Assembly: GCA_963723205.1 (NCBI GenBank)
Contig: CAVRQC010000047.1
Span: 124,001 to 188,000 of the forward strand
Source of the DNA: CAVQBP01 sp963723205
GTDB taxonomy: Bacteria; Bacteroidota; Ignavibacteria; Ignavibacteriales; Ignavibacteriaceae
Length of the DNA stretch: 64,000 nucleotides
Reading direction: 5' to 3'
The notes beneath the pieces are model-generated. The model searched no databases. It was not told the origin of the DNA and worked only from the letters and a program-made list of their open reading frames with translations. Both the position numbers and the translations under genes were made by a program. Of the stretch, positions 47,113 to 56,345 are shown one piece after another. Numbering within the stretch: the first letter of the stretch is position 1; each line of letters begins with the position of its first letter.

Positions 47113-47127
47113 TATAAGATTATTAAA
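47113..47127 (+). promoter_or_regulatory. 15-base upstream motif shared by both giant genes, copy 2
   Basis: TATAAGATTATTAAA again, ending 10 bases before the ATG at 47137. It is outside the long repeat, so its conservation is separate. Confidence 0.4.
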
Positions 47128-47136
47128 CCTAATTTA

Positions 47137-50100
47137 ATGCATAGGATATTGATTATTAAAAAATATTTTTCAGTATTCATATTTGTTTCAGTTTATATTA
47201 TTTCTACGACAAATTCATTTAGCCAGGCTCCTGATTTTCAATGGATAAATCATGCAGGAAGTCCCGGCTATACTACGGGAGAAAAAGTAGCTGTAGATAA
47301 TAAGGATAATATTATTGTTACAGGTTATTTCGATTCTACAATAACTTTTGGAAATACAACATTTACAAGTTATGGTTCGGCAGATATATTTATTGCCAAA
47401 TATGATCCTTCGGGAAAAATTCTTTGGGCGAGGCAGGCAGGTGGCAGCAATTATGATAATGGTTTCGGAGTTGCTACAGATAAAATTGGAAATATTGTAA
47501 TAACTGGTTCATTTTCTTCTGCTTCGGCAAAATTTGATGGTTTAAGTGTCAGGAGTGTGGGTGGTTCGGATGTGTTTGTTGCTAAATATGATCCTAATGG
47601 AAAAATAATCTGGGCGAAGACAGCCGGCGGGAAATTGTATGATGTCGGATACGGAGTGACTTCCGATAAAAATAATGATATTATTATTACAGGAACATTT
47701 TCCAATTCTATAAATTTTAATGGAATTGGACTTGATGGACATTCTTATTCCGATATTTTTGTTGCAAAATATGATTCAAGCGGAAATATTTTGTGGGCTC
47801 ATAGCGGGGGAAGCAATGGCTTTTATAATTCTGGGAATGCTGTTGCGGTAAATAGTAATAATGATATCTTTATCGCCGGAACAATCAGTGATACAGCAAC
47901 TTTCGATAATTTAACTGTTACTTCTATCGGAGGTGCAGATGCAATAATTGCAAAGTATGATGTCAATGGCAATATAATCTGGATTGAACAAGCCGGCGGA
48001 CAAGAAAACTATGATTATGGAAATGATATTTCAATCGATAAAAATGATAATATTTATGTTACCGGGGAATTCAGCGGAACAGCTTTTTGGAGAAATTTTC
48101 AATTAACAAGTGTAGAAAATTCTGATATATTTATTGCGAAATATAATGCATCCGGTATTCCTATGTGGGTAGATCAGGATAGCAAGTATCCCACTAATGC
48201 GGGAATAGGAATTAGTGTGGATGATGCAGAAAATGTTTCTGTTGCTGGCAACATGCTGATAGGAGATTTTGATGATGTTTACATCGGAAGGTTCAATAAG
48301 GATGGGAAAAAAATCTGGAGCACAATTACTGGGGGAAATTCTAATGACCAGGCTGGTGGAATTGCTAACAGTCTTAATGGTGACATGGTTATTTCCGGTT
48401 CGTTTTCAGATACCGCCTCTTTTGGTTCAAAAGAATTGGTCAGCATCGGATATTCCGATGTGTTTTTAGGAAAGATTCCTGTCCCTCAATTAACATTCTC
48501 TCCCGGTATATTGAATTTCAATAATGCTGCACCCGGGGAAAATATTACAAAAAGTATAATTTATTCCAATCCAAGCAAATCAACTCTGCACATTTATAAC
48601 ACTTATTTTGTTGACTCAAATAAACAATACATCCTCGAATCCAAAATAGTTGATAGTATTGCTGCCGGAGGTATAGAAAATCTTAATATAAAATTTTTAC
48701 CCAATATACCTGGTAGGCATACTGCGGAATTAATAATTGAAAGCGATGCCCCTACCAGTCCTGATTCTGTTTTTATTACCGGGAATGTTATAAATCCTTC
48801 TTACAGCTTTTCTTCAGATTCTTTAAATTTTGGTAATGTAGATATAAATAATACAACAGGGAAAATTCTAACAATTAAAAATAATGGTTCAACAAACCTT
48901 TTTATAAATAATTTAGTCTTGTCCGGGGAAAATATAAGCGATTTTAGTTTACCTGGTTTAATACGGCCAGACACAATACCGCCGTTAAGTTCAAAAAATT
49001 TGACTATCAATTTTACACCATCAACTGTAGGTATTAAAAGTGGATTTTTAATAGTCGAAACCAATTCAATCTACGGCCCTGATACGATATCATTAACAGG
49101 AACAGGAATATTCAGAACGGTAACCTTTTCAACCAGGCAACTGGATTATGGAAATGAAGAGGTCGGCAGTTCAGTGCAAAAATCCATAACAATAACAAAC
49201 AATGGTTCTGTAGATATAATATTCTCAAATAAATTATTAACAAATAAAACAGATTTCAGTTTGCTGGATTCATCAGTTCCCGATACACTTCATCCAGAAA
49301 TATCCAGACAGTATAGAATCAATTTTAATCCCCAGAGCCCGGGCAATAAAACAGGAAAGATAATATTTGTCAGTAATTCAGAGGGAGGAGCAGATACATT
49401 AACCTTAACGGGTAATGGTACATCAGCCCTGATGGTCTTATCAAGCAATCAAATTGATTTTGGAAGTGTGGACATAAATCATGATTCAATATCTGCACTA
49501 AAGATATCGAATACCGGGAATGGAAGTTTAATAATAAGTAATTACTCAATAGCAGGTTCAAACCCGGGTGATTTCACAATAAGTAACAGTACAGTTCCGG
49601 ATACAATACTTTCTGGTAATTCAGGAGATGTTAACATAAAATTTGCACCTCAAACATCAGGCAATAAGACTGCATCACTGTTGATAGCAAGTAATACAAA
49701 CAGTCTTCCTGATACAGTCAGACTGTCAGGAAAGGGAGCCTCAGTAATATCAGTAGAAATACCAGCAAATAATAATGTAGATCAAAATACCAATTTGACA
49801 GCCAACCCGCCTCAGGGTTTCAATTTCACTAATAACGAGTTGTATTACAGGAGGTCAGGAGAAAGTAGCTACCAGCAGACGGATTTAACATTGTCAAATG
49901 ATATATATACGGGAGTAATTCCGGCCTCATATTCAACAATCAGGGGTATACAATATTACATAGAATTTTCAGAACCGGGCTATACAGTGACCTACCCAGC
50001 GAACAATCCGGTAAATAATCCGGCCTATATTGCAGTGAGTGTACCGGAGTATACCTATCCTACAGTAATAAAGAAGTCAGTCTATCAAATGATATCTATT

Positions 50101-51342
50101 CCATTGCTTATATCAAACCCTGTTATAGACTCGGTATTGACCAGTAGTTATGGAGCATATGATAATACGAAGTGGCGGGTACTAAGGTGGAACCCGGGAA
50201 CAAATTCATATAGTGAATATCCTGAATTAAATGGAAACTTAGTCCCGGGAAATGCCTTCTGGCTGATAGAGAATGAGGGGAAGAGCTTTAATATAAAGAA
50301 TGCAGTAACAGTATCATCATCAGGAAGTTATAGTGTAAATCTTCAGCCTGGCTGGAACCAGGTAGGCGATCCATACGCATTCCCTGTAGATTGGGATAGT
50401 GTACTGAACACAGGCCAGGTTCAGTTGCCGATACACTGGAATTCAGATATAGAAGATTATGAAATAAACCAGAGGGTACTGCAGCCATGGGATGGCTACT
50501 GGGTATTTAATCCGGATACGGGAATAGTATCAATAACCTTCCGGCCGATAGCAAGTAGTGGAGTACCAAAGCTAAAGAGTCTTCAGGCAGCAGAATTAAA
50601 GAGTGATGAGTTCATGGTTCAGTTAAGGGCAAAAATAGAGAACACGAATATAGTAGATGAAGAGAATTATGTAGGAATGCTTGAGAGTGCCAAAGAGGGT
50701 AAAGACAGATATGATGTATTAGCTCCGCCGTCAATAACAGGTAATCTTAATTTTAATGTAGTATCGGGAGATACGGAATATGCAGAGAATATAGTATCGC
50801 CATCAAAGGAAGGTGCATATTGGGATATAGAGTCAAGCACAAATCAAAAAGATAAGAATCTAATAGTAGAAATTGATACAACGACAATGCCTGGTGGTTT
50901 TAAGATGTGGTTTTTAGACAGGGAGAGAAAGGTATCAATCCCGATAAATGGAGATAAAATCGGCATACCTATACCACGGAGCGGAAAGGGGAGCTACAGG
51001 ATAATCACAGGAAATGAAGCATATGCAAAGGAGAACTCGGAAAATATATCGCTGGTGCCATTGGAATACTCATTATCCCAAAATTATCCAAATCCATTTA
51101 ATCCAACAACAAACATAAACTATCAGCTAAAAGAGTTAAGTAAAGTAACTCTGGAGATATTTAATATATTAGGACAGAGGATAAGGGTATTGATAAATAA
51201 CCAGGTAGAGAATCCGGGACAATACAGGGTAATGTGGGATGGAACGAATGGAAGTGGAAATAGAGTGGCAACAGGAGTGTATATCTACAGGTTAAGAGCC
51301 AACAGCTTTGTCAGCAGTAAAAAAATGATACTTTTAAAATAA
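47137..51342 (+). CDS. Giant T9SS cargo, second copy: SBBP propeller, fewer Ig-like repeats, same C-terminus
   Basis: A 1401-residue paralogue of the upstream gene. The signal peptide (ending SFS-Q), the seven SBBP blades (about 30-440) and the first two choice-of-anchor-D units differ in sequence from the neighbour. The last two units and everything to the C-terminus (from about residue 652) are the same as in the neighbour. It ends in the same type-A T9SS sorting domain. The gene follows the first by 83 bases. The pattern of diverged 5' half and identical 3' half suggests gene conversion or insertion of a shared module, and may let the cell swap surface propellers on a common anchor (inferred). 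Confidence 0.9.
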   Translation: MHRILIIKKYFSVFIFVSVYIISTTNSFSQAPDFQWINHAGSPGYTTGEKVAVDNKDNIIVTGYFDSTITFGNTTFTSYGSADIFIAKYDPSGKILWARQAGGSNYDNGFGVATDKIGNIVITGSFSSASAKFDGLSVRSVGGSDVFVAKYDPNGKIIWAKTAGGKLYDVGYGVTSDKNNDIIITGTFSNSINFNGIGLDGHSYSDIFVAKYDSSGNILWAHSGGSNGFYNSGNAVAVNSNNDIFIAGTISDTATFDNLTVTSIGGADAIIAKYDVNGNIIWIEQAGGQENYDYGNDISIDKNDNIYVTGEFSGTAFWRNFQLTSVENSDIFIAKYNASGIPMWVDQDSKYPTNAGIGISVDDAENVSVAGNMLIGDFDDVYIGRFNKDGKKIWSTITGGNSNDQAGGIANSLNGDMVISGSFSDTASFGSKELVSIGYSDVFLGKIPVPQLTFSPGILNFNNAAPGENITKSIIYSNPSKSTLHIYNTYFVDSNKQYILESKIVDSIAAGGIENLNIKFLPNIPGRHTAELIIESDAPTSPDSVFITGNVINPSYSFSSDSLNFGNVDINNTTGKILTIKNNGSTNLFINNLVLSGENISDFSLPGLIRPDTIPPLSSKNLTINFTPSTVGIKSGFLIVETNSIYGPDTISLTGTGIFRTVTFSTRQLDYGNEEVGSSVQKSITITNNGSVDIIFSNKLLTNKTDFSLLDSSVPDTLHPEISRQYRINFNPQSPGNKTGKIIFVSNSEGGADTLTLTGNGTSALMVLSSNQIDFGSVDINHDSISALKISNTGNGSLIISNYSIAGSNPGDFTISNSTVPDTILSGNSGDVNIKFAPQTSGNKTASLLIASNTNSLPDTVRLSGKGASVISVEIPANNNVDQNTNLTANPPQGFNFTNNELYYRRSGESSYQQTDLTLSNDIYTGVIPASYSTIRGIQYYIEFSEPGYTVTYPANNPVNNPAYIAVSVPEYTYPTVIKKSVYQMISIPLLISNPVIDSVLTSSYGAYDNTKWRVLRWNPGTNSYSEYPELNGNLVPGNAFWLIENEGKSFNIKNAVTVSSSGSYSVNLQPGWNQVGDPYAFPVDWDSVLNTGQVQLPIHWNSDIEDYEINQRVLQPWDGYWVFNPDTGIVSITFRPIASSGVPKLKSLQAAELKSDEFMVQLRAKIENTNIVDEENYVGMLESAKEGKDRYDVLAPPSITGNLNFNVVSGDTEYAENIVSPSKEGAYWDIESSTNQKDKNLIVEIDTTTMPGGFKMWFLDRERKVSIPINGDKIGIPIPRSGKGSYRIITGNEAYAKENSENISLVPLEYSLSQNYPNPFNPTTNINYQLKELSKVTLEIFNILGQRIRVLINNQVENPGQYRVMWDGTNGSGNRVATGVYIYRLRANSFVSSKKMILLK
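49092..51335 (+). repeat. Long direct repeat, copy 2 (3' part of the second giant gene)
   Basis: Partner of 44803-47046, 2244 bases. Codons in this block lean to ATA, GTA and AGG more than the unique 5' parts do, by eye. That would fit a cassette copied from another locus in the genome. Confidence 0.88.
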
Positions 51343-51371
51343 ATTTTAAAAATTCTTTGCCTTACGAAAAA

Positions 51372-52025
51372 ATGTCACAAATTCTCAAAAGAAAATTTTC
51401 AATAGAAAAAACTCAAAAGAATTTCTCAGCGGTTACTTTTTTTTATGATTTCTGGGCAAATATAACTGAAAGTAATGCAATAGATTTAGCAGTTGGAAAA
51501 ATAAGCTCAACAATTAGAGGGAATATTCTTGATATTGGTGTAGGAACCGGTGATATGTTTTATAAAATTGTTCCGCTTAATCAAGAAGGATATAATGTTG
51601 GACTAGATATTTCCCCGCAAATGCTCTTTAAAGCAAAAAGAAAATTGAACGGTAATATCAAATCCAAAACGACCTTAATTCTTGGTAATGCTTTTAATCT
51701 TCCGTTTGACGATAACAGTTTTGATTATATCTTTTGCAGCTATGTTTTTGATTTATTTCCGGAGAAAGAATTTGAAAATGTTACTAAAGAAGTTCATAGG
51801 ATATTAAGAAGAAACGGTAAAGTTGTTATAATTACAATGGCTTTTGGATATAGATGGTACAATAAGTTCTGGTTTTTATTGGCGAAGTATTTCCCTGGTG
51901 TTTTAACTAATTGCAGACCGGTAGACTTAAAACCGTATTTCTATAATAATTTTAAAGATGTTAAAGTTGTCAATATTTCACAAAACACTTTTCCAAGTGA
52001 AATTTTGATAGCTGTTAAAATGTAA
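51372..52025 (+). CDS. Class I SAM-dependent methyltransferase
   Basis: The 217-residue protein has a methyltransferase fold with motif I D-I-G-V-G-T-G-D, motif II DISPQML, NAFNLPFDDNSFDYIFCSYV and LRRNGKVVI. The layout is UbiE/phospholipid methyltransferase-like, but the substrate is unknown. The ATG at 51372 is chosen over the in-frame TTG at 51357, which is too near the previous stop region and lacks a ribosome site. It is convergent with the arsenic operon (15-base gap), so no link with arsenic (such as ArsM) is claimed: the Cys residues typical of ArsM are not seen. Confidence 0.8.
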   Translation: MSQILKRKFSIEKTQKNFSAVTFFYDFWANITESNAIDLAVGKISSTIRGNILDIGVGTGDMFYKIVPLNQEGYNVGLDISPQMLFKAKRKLNGNIKSKTTLILGNAFNLPFDDNSFDYIFCSYVFDLFPEKEFENVTKEVHRILRRNGKVVIITMAFGYRWYNKFWFLLAKYFPGVLTNCRPVDLKPYFYNNFKDVKVVNISQNTFPSEILIAVKM

Positions 52026-52040
52026 CTAATCCAATCCTTA

Positions 52041-53111
52041 TTAAACCACTTCTCCTGTTTCAATTACTTTTTCTCCGAAGAATTTTCTTTGAAAGTAAAA
52101 CGAAACATTTACCAAAGAAATTAAAACGGGGACTTCAATCAGGGGACCGATAACCGCAGCAAAAGCCTCACCACTATTAATTCCGAAAACAGCGATTGCT
52201 ACTGCAATTGCGAGTTCAAAATTATTACTTGCAGCAGTAAATGATATTGTAGCTGTTTTTGAATAATCCGCACCAGCCTTTTTCCCCATATAAAAAGAAA
52301 CTAAAAACATTACCACAAAATAGATGACAAGCGGAATTGCAATTCGTATAACATCTAATGGTATTTTGACAATATATTCACCTTTTAAAGAGAACATCAC
52401 AAAAATTGTAAACAGTAATGCAATTAAAGTTACAGGACTTATTTTCGGAATAAATTTCTTTTCATACCACTCTTTACCTTTCAGCTTCAACATAGAAAAC
52501 CTGGTAATCATACCGCCAAAGAAGGGGACTCCGAGATATAATAAAACACTTTCCGCTATTTGCCCGATTGTAATATCAACAGTAAAAGATTTTATTCCCA
52601 TCCAACCGGGCAGTAAAGTAATAAAGATGTATGCATAAACAGAAAAAAACAAAATCTGAAAAATTGAATTTAATGCCACCAATCCTGCGGCATATTCTGT
52701 GTCACCTTTTGCCAATTCATTCCATACAATTACCATGGCAATACATCGTGCTAAACCAATTAATATTAAACCTGCCATATATTCAGGATAATTTTGCAAA
52801 AAAAGAATCGCCAGGAAAAACATCAATACCGGTCCGATAATCCAGTTTTGAACAAGTGAAAGTGAAAGTATTTTCAGATTTTTAAATACATCAGGCAGCT
52901 CTTCATATTTTACTTTTGCAAGCGGTGGATACATCATTAAAATTAATCCGATAGCAATCGGAATATTTGTAGTTCCGCTTTGAAATGAATTCCAGAAGTC
53001 TACAATTCCCGGAAATAAATATCCTGAAAAAACACCAATTATCATTGAAAGAAAAATCCAGAGAGTTAAGTAACGATCCAGGAATTTTAACTTTTTTAAT
53101 TGGAAATTCAT
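52041..53111 (-). CDS. acr3: Arsenite efflux permease ACR3
   Basis: The 356-residue protein has about ten transmembrane helices and the ACR3 signature GLARCIAMVIVWN with the essential Cys123, plus the late ASNNFELAIAVAIAVFG. It exports arsenite across the inner membrane. It is the last gene of a five-gene arsenic unit (arsR, thioredoxin-like, permease, arsC, acr3) and starts 3 bases after arsC's stop. The length is normal for ACR3. Confidence 0.94.
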   Translation of the reverse strand: MNFQLKKLKFLDRYLTLWIFLSMIIGVFSGYLFPGIVDFWNSFQSGTTNIPIAIGLILMMYPPLAKVKYEELPDVFKNLKILSLSLVQNWIIGPVLMFFLAILFLQNYPEYMAGLILIGLARCIAMVIVWNELAKGDTEYAAGLVALNSIFQILFFSVYAYIFITLLPGWMGIKSFTVDITIGQIAESVLLYLGVPFFGGMITRFSMLKLKGKEWYEKKFIPKISPVTLIALLFTIFVMFSLKGEYIVKIPLDVIRIAIPLVIYFVVMFLVSFYMGKKAGADYSKTATISFTAASNNFELAIAVAIAVFGINSGEAFAAVIGPLIEVPVLISLVNVSFYFQRKFFGEKVIETGEVV

Positions 53112-53114
53112 TCT

Positions 53115-53555
53115 TTAAACCTCAATTTGGTTTAGTTCTTTTATCCATTTTTCCAATCTGCTTTTTATTTCATCACGTATAATTCGGGTTTTTGCTAATT
53201 TTTCTTCATAAGTTCCTTTTATAGCAGATGGATCTTTGAAGCTCCAATGTAAAGTTTTCCGAGCTGAAGGAAATATAGGGCATCTTTCCGAATTTGCTTC
53301 ATCACAAACCGTTACTACATATTCAAATTGTTTCCCCTGCTTGAAAAATTCAAATACCGATTTGGTTTTGTTACTTGATAAATCAAATCCAATTTCTTTC
53401 ATAACATCAACGACAACCGGATTTAATACTCCCGGTTCCAGTCCTGCGCTTTCAGCAATAAACTTTCCATCTCCTATTTCATTTAAAAAAGCTTCAGCCA
53501 TCTGGCTTCTTGCACTATTGTGTACGCAAACAAAAAGAACCTTTACTTTATCCAT
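53115..53555 (-). CDS. arsC: Arsenate reductase, thioredoxin-coupled LMW-PTP type
   Basis: The 146-residue protein has the phosphatase-like P-loop C10-V-H-N-S-A-R-S, and C84 and C92 in a CDEANSERC loop. This is the triple-cysteine pattern of thioredoxin-dependent ArsC (as in Staphylococcus), not the glutaredoxin type. It reduces arsenate to arsenite for ACR3 next door. A thioredoxin-like gene stands in the same operon (54623-54871), fitting the mechanism. The length is slightly greater than the S. aureus enzyme. Confidence 0.93.
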   Translation of the reverse strand: MDKVKVLFVCVHNSARSQMAEAFLNEIGDGKFIAESAGLEPGVLNPVVVDVMKEIGFDLSSNKTKSVFEFFKQGKQFEYVVTVCDEANSERCPIFPSARKTLHWSFKDPSAIKGTYEEKLAKTRIIRDEIKSRLEKWIKELNQIEV

Positions 53556-53568
53556 GAAACCTCTCAGT

Positions 53569-54630
53569 TTAAAAAATTATATTAAATAAAAAACCGACCA
53601 TGATAATACCTGCTGCAACGATCCCGACAAAAGTAATAATTAACGGCATTCTTAACACTTTTCGTAATATTATAGTTTCCGGGAGAGATAGTCCGATTAC
53701 ACTCATCATAAATGCAAGAGTTGTCCCTATTGAAGCACCTTTTTCGAATAATGCCTGAACTATCGGAATAATACCGGCCGCATTTGAGTACATAGGAACT
53801 CCCAATATTACTGCAAAAGGTACAGACCACCAGACTTTTGCTCCCATTATACCTGCCATAAAATTTTCCGGAACATAACCATGAATACCTGCTCCAACTG
53901 CAATACCTAATAAAATAAAAACCCAGACTTTACCGACAATTTCTTTGACCTGTTGTATACCTGATTCAATTCTATCAGTAAAACTCAATTTAAATTCTAC
54001 TGTATCTATTGATGTTTTCTGCAGGTCATAAACCCATCCTTCAACAAATCTTTCAAGTTTTAACTTTCCGATTATATATCCAGCAAAAATTGCTATTATT
54101 AATCCTGTAATTATATAGACCGTTGCAGTTTTCCATCCGAATAATCCGAACAATAATACTACGGCAACTTCATTAATCATTGGGGCAGCAATTAAAAATG
54201 AAAATGTAACTCCAAGCGGTACTCCTGCTTGTACAAAGCCGATGAATAACGGTATTGCAGAACAGCTGCAGAAAGGAGTGACAATCCCTAAAAAACCAGC
54301 GCTTACATTTCCCGCTACCAAAGATTTTCCACCTAGTATCTCCCTGGTTTTCTCGGGAGAAAAATATGTACGAACGATTCCTACTACAAACACAATTAAT
54401 AAAAGTAATAGAAGAACTTTCGGTGCTTCATATATAAAAAAATAAATCGCATCTGTTAAATGTGTATTAGCGTCCAAACCAGCCAAATCAAATACAATAA
54501 GCCTGGTTAGATTTTCCAGGTTCAAATAGAGAACTATCCAAACCGGCAGCAATGCAAAAGAAAGAATTATCTTATAATTTAAAAACCATTTTTCAAAGGC
54601 AGCCGGTTTTTTTTTAACTTCGCTAAGCAT
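53569..54630 (-). CDS. Membrane permease of the DUF318/ArsP-like family
   Basis: A 353-residue polytopic membrane protein with about eight to ten helices and the conserved Cys motif TPFCSCSAIPLFIGF followed by V-P-L-G-V-T-F-S-F-L. This family includes ArsP (organoarsenical efflux) and YraQ-type proteins. Its place between a thioredoxin-like protein and ArsC suggests arsenic or thiol-related efflux, but the substrate cannot be read from sequence. It overlaps the thioredoxin-like gene by 8 bases at the 5' end. Confidence 0.85.
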   Translation of the reverse strand: MLSEVKKKPAAFEKWFLNYKIILSFALLPVWIVLYLNLENLTRLIVFDLAGLDANTHLTDAIYFFIYEAPKVLLLLLLIVFVVGIVRTYFSPEKTREILGGKSLVAGNVSAGFLGIVTPFCSCSAIPLFIGFVQAGVPLGVTFSFLIAAPMINEVAVVLLFGLFGWKTATVYIITGLIIAIFAGYIIGKLKLERFVEGWVYDLQKTSIDTVEFKLSFTDRIESGIQQVKEIVGKVWVFILLGIAVGAGIHGYVPENFMAGIMGAKVWWSVPFAVILGVPMYSNAAGIIPIVQALFEKGASIGTTLAFMMSVIGLSLPETIILRKVLRMPLIITFVGIVAAGIIMVGFLFNIIF

Positions 54631-54871
54631 TTATATTTTCCTGGATCCAGTGCAGTAAAGTCGGTTTAGTAGGAATTTTTCCCATCGATACAATTTTTCC
54701 GTTTATTTCAAGTCCGGGTGTTCTCATAATTCCTCGTTTTGCAATAGCTTCGAAATCCGTAACTTTTTCAATTGAATAATCTAATGCAAGTTCTTCAACT
54801 GCTTCACGGCTCAATTGCTCCAGCTTAATACAATTTGGACAACCTGATCCGTATACTTTTATTGAGTTCAT
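54623..54871 (-). CDS. Small thioredoxin-like protein (CPNC)
   Basis: An 82-residue single-domain protein of the TM0996/MTH895 thioredoxin-like family, with the redox pair C11-P-N-C14 and the cis-Pro region T-P-G. These small proteins often stand beside DUF318 permeases in arsenic operons. It may reduce ArsC or act with the permease (inferred). An operator-like palindrome precedes it at 54886. Confidence 0.86.
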   Translation of the reverse strand: MNSIKVYGSGCPNCIKLEQLSREAVEELALDYSIEKVTDFEAIAKRGIMRTPGLEINGKIVSMGKIPTKPTLLHWIQENINA

Positions 54872-54885
54872 TTGTTACTCCCTTG

Positions 54886-54904
54886 TTTCGTTATTTACCG
54901 AAAT
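54886..54904. promoter_or_regulatory. Operator-like palindrome, internal copy
   Basis: TTTCG-(8)-CGAAA with the run TTTCGTTATTTACCGAAAT, sitting between arsR and the thioredoxin-like gene. It has the same half-sites and the same 8-base gap as the site before arsR, so ArsR may control a second promoter here. Confidence 0.6.
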
Positions 54905-54920
54905 ATTGATCAAAAATTTT

Positions 54921-55277
54921 TTATATCCCGCAGATTATATTTCTGTTCAGGTTTCCTATCTTTTTCTTATCATTTACAATTATAGTGTCATCATTAATCC
55001 AGAAATCCAACGAAGAGAGAATTGATGAAATCCTCTGGTCACCTGGTCTTGGATTAATTAAATAATTAACCCATTTACCCTCTTTTTTTTCTAAAATAAA
55101 TCCTGTTTCCTTTAATATTTTTAGATGCTGGGAAACCGTAGAGTTTGCCAATCCCAGCAGTTCCTTTATCTCGCAGACACAAAGAGTTCTTGCCTGAAGC
55201 GCTTTCAGTATCCGCAGCCTGTTTATATCTGAAAGTGCTTTGAATAATTTGGTTTTATCTTTAATTGCTGTTGTCAT
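54921..55277 (-). CDS. arsR: ArsR-family arsenic-sensing repressor
   Basis: The 118-residue winged-helix protein has the ArsR metal motif C33-V-C35 (RTLCVCEI) in the alpha-3 region and a later C116 near the C-terminus. The DNA-recognition helix is LANSTVSQHLKIL. It should leave its operator when arsenite or antimonite binds, releasing the five-gene operon. It is divergent from the NYN gene at 55445. The ATG at 55277 is 8 bases from an operator-like palindrome. Confidence 0.9.
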   Translation of the reverse strand: MTTAIKDKTKLFKALSDINRLRILKALQARTLCVCEIKELLGLANSTVSQHLKILKETGFILEKKEGKWVNYLINPRPGDQRISSILSSLDFWINDDTIIVNDKKKIGNLNRNIICGI

Positions 55278-55285
55278 TAATATTC

Positions 55286-55305
55286 ATTTCGTTGATAGAC
55301 GAAAT
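55286..55305. promoter_or_regulatory. ArsR operator-like palindrome before arsR
   Basis: ATTTCGT-TGATAG-ACGAAAT is a perfect 7-bp inverted repeat with a 6-base centre, 8 bases upstream of the arsR ATG. Its half-sites TTTCG/CGAAA recur with the same spacing at 54886-54904. Confidence 0.7.
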
Positions 55306-55444
55306 ATAACTTATATTGAATAATTTGTCAACTATATTCGACGGCATATTTTGTATAATTATTATTGTAAATTTTTTTACTATTGCTGATAAATTATGAT
55401 TAATTTACATTTGATTAAATTTTTAATAAGTAAGAAGAAACCAT

Positions 55445-56194
55445 ATGGAAACAGAATTAAAGCTTGCAGTATTAATTGACGGTGATAATATCCCTTCATC
55501 GTATGTTAAGGAGATGATGGAGGAAATAGCAAAATACGGGAATCCTACAATTAAGAGGATTTATGCTGATTGGACTAAACCCGTTCTGTCAAGATGGAAA
55601 AATATAATCCTTGAAAATGCCATAACTCCGATACAGCAGTATAACTATACAACCGGTAAAAATGCCACCGACTCTGCTATGATTATTGATGCGATGGATA
55701 TATTGTATTCCGGGAAAGTAAACGGCTTCTGCCTGGTTTCCAGCGACAGTGATTTTACAAGGCTTGCAACTAGATTAAGGGAAGCAGGTATGAAAGTGTT
55801 TGGTATCGGTGAGAGGAAAACCCCGCAGCCGTTTATAGTTGCCTGCGATAAATTTATTTATGTTGAAATACTTAAGCAGCGCTCGGATGAACCGCCTAAC
55901 GATCAGGATGCGGAAGCTGTGAAGGAAAAAGCTTCCAGGAAAAGCGAAGTAGATAAAATTACTCCGGGGGTCATTAAATTAATATCAACAACAATTTCAG
56001 ATCTTGCAGATGAAGACGGGTGGGCTTTCCTGGGGGATGTAGGCAATCTTCTTCAAAAAAAACAGCCCAACTTTGATCCAAGAAATTACGGTTTTCAAAA
56101 GCTAACTCCATTAATCAATTCTATTAATAAATTCGAAATCGCTGAAAATCAAAAAGGGAAGTTTAAGCTGATTTATGTGAGAAATAAGATGTAA
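55445..56194 (+). CDS. NYN-domain (PIN-like) protein with OST-HTH/LOTUS domain
   Basis: Residues of about 6-150 are a NYN nuclease-like domain with acidic residues D12, D14, D76, D82, D101 and D103 (IDGDN, NATDSAMIIDAMDIL, SSDSDF), the usual metal site. Residues of about 170-245 match an OST-HTH/LOTUS domain, which binds RNA. Such LabA/DUF88-type proteins probably process or bind RNA, with unknown targets. The gene is divergent from arsR across a 167-base gap that includes the operator. Not part of any recognised system here. Confidence 0.87.
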   Translation: METELKLAVLIDGDNIPSSYVKEMMEEIAKYGNPTIKRIYADWTKPVLSRWKNIILENAITPIQQYNYTTGKNATDSAMIIDAMDILYSGKVNGFCLVSSDSDFTRLATRLREAGMKVFGIGERKTPQPFIVACDKFIYVEILKQRSDEPPNDQDAEAVKEKASRKSEVDKITPGVIKLISTTISDLADEDGWAFLGDVGNLLQKKQPNFDPRNYGFQKLTPLINSINKFEIAENQKGKFKLIYVRNKM

Positions 56195-56227
56195 ATGTAG
56201 AATTAGTAATATCGGTAATTTTATATC

Positions 56228-56305
56228 ACCTCTTCGAGGTTATAACTACTTAATTTTATATTGTAATAAAAATAAAATATAAATTTTTCCAAACCCTGAA
56301 AGGGT
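56228..56305. repeat. Pair of short palindromes, REP-like intergenic element
   Basis: Two small hairpins, ACCTCTTCGAGGT (56228-56240) and ACCCTGAAAGGGT (56293-56305), lie in the 151-base gap between the NYN gene and the next gene. Paired short palindromes of this type are common as REP-like elements in this bacterial group; only one pair is seen here. Confidence 0.5.
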
Positions 56306-56345
56306 GAAATTATATACAATAGAAACATTTCAAATTAATTTTAAT

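Noticed and set aside
45081..50488. Minus-strand ORFs seen twice in the giant genes
   Set aside because: They recur at the 4289-base offset only because the coding DNA is duplicated; they have no signals of real genes.
51372..52025. Methyltransferase as ArsM (arsenite methylation)
   Set aside because: It lies next to the arsenic operon but is convergent with it and lacks the conserved Cys residues of ArsM.
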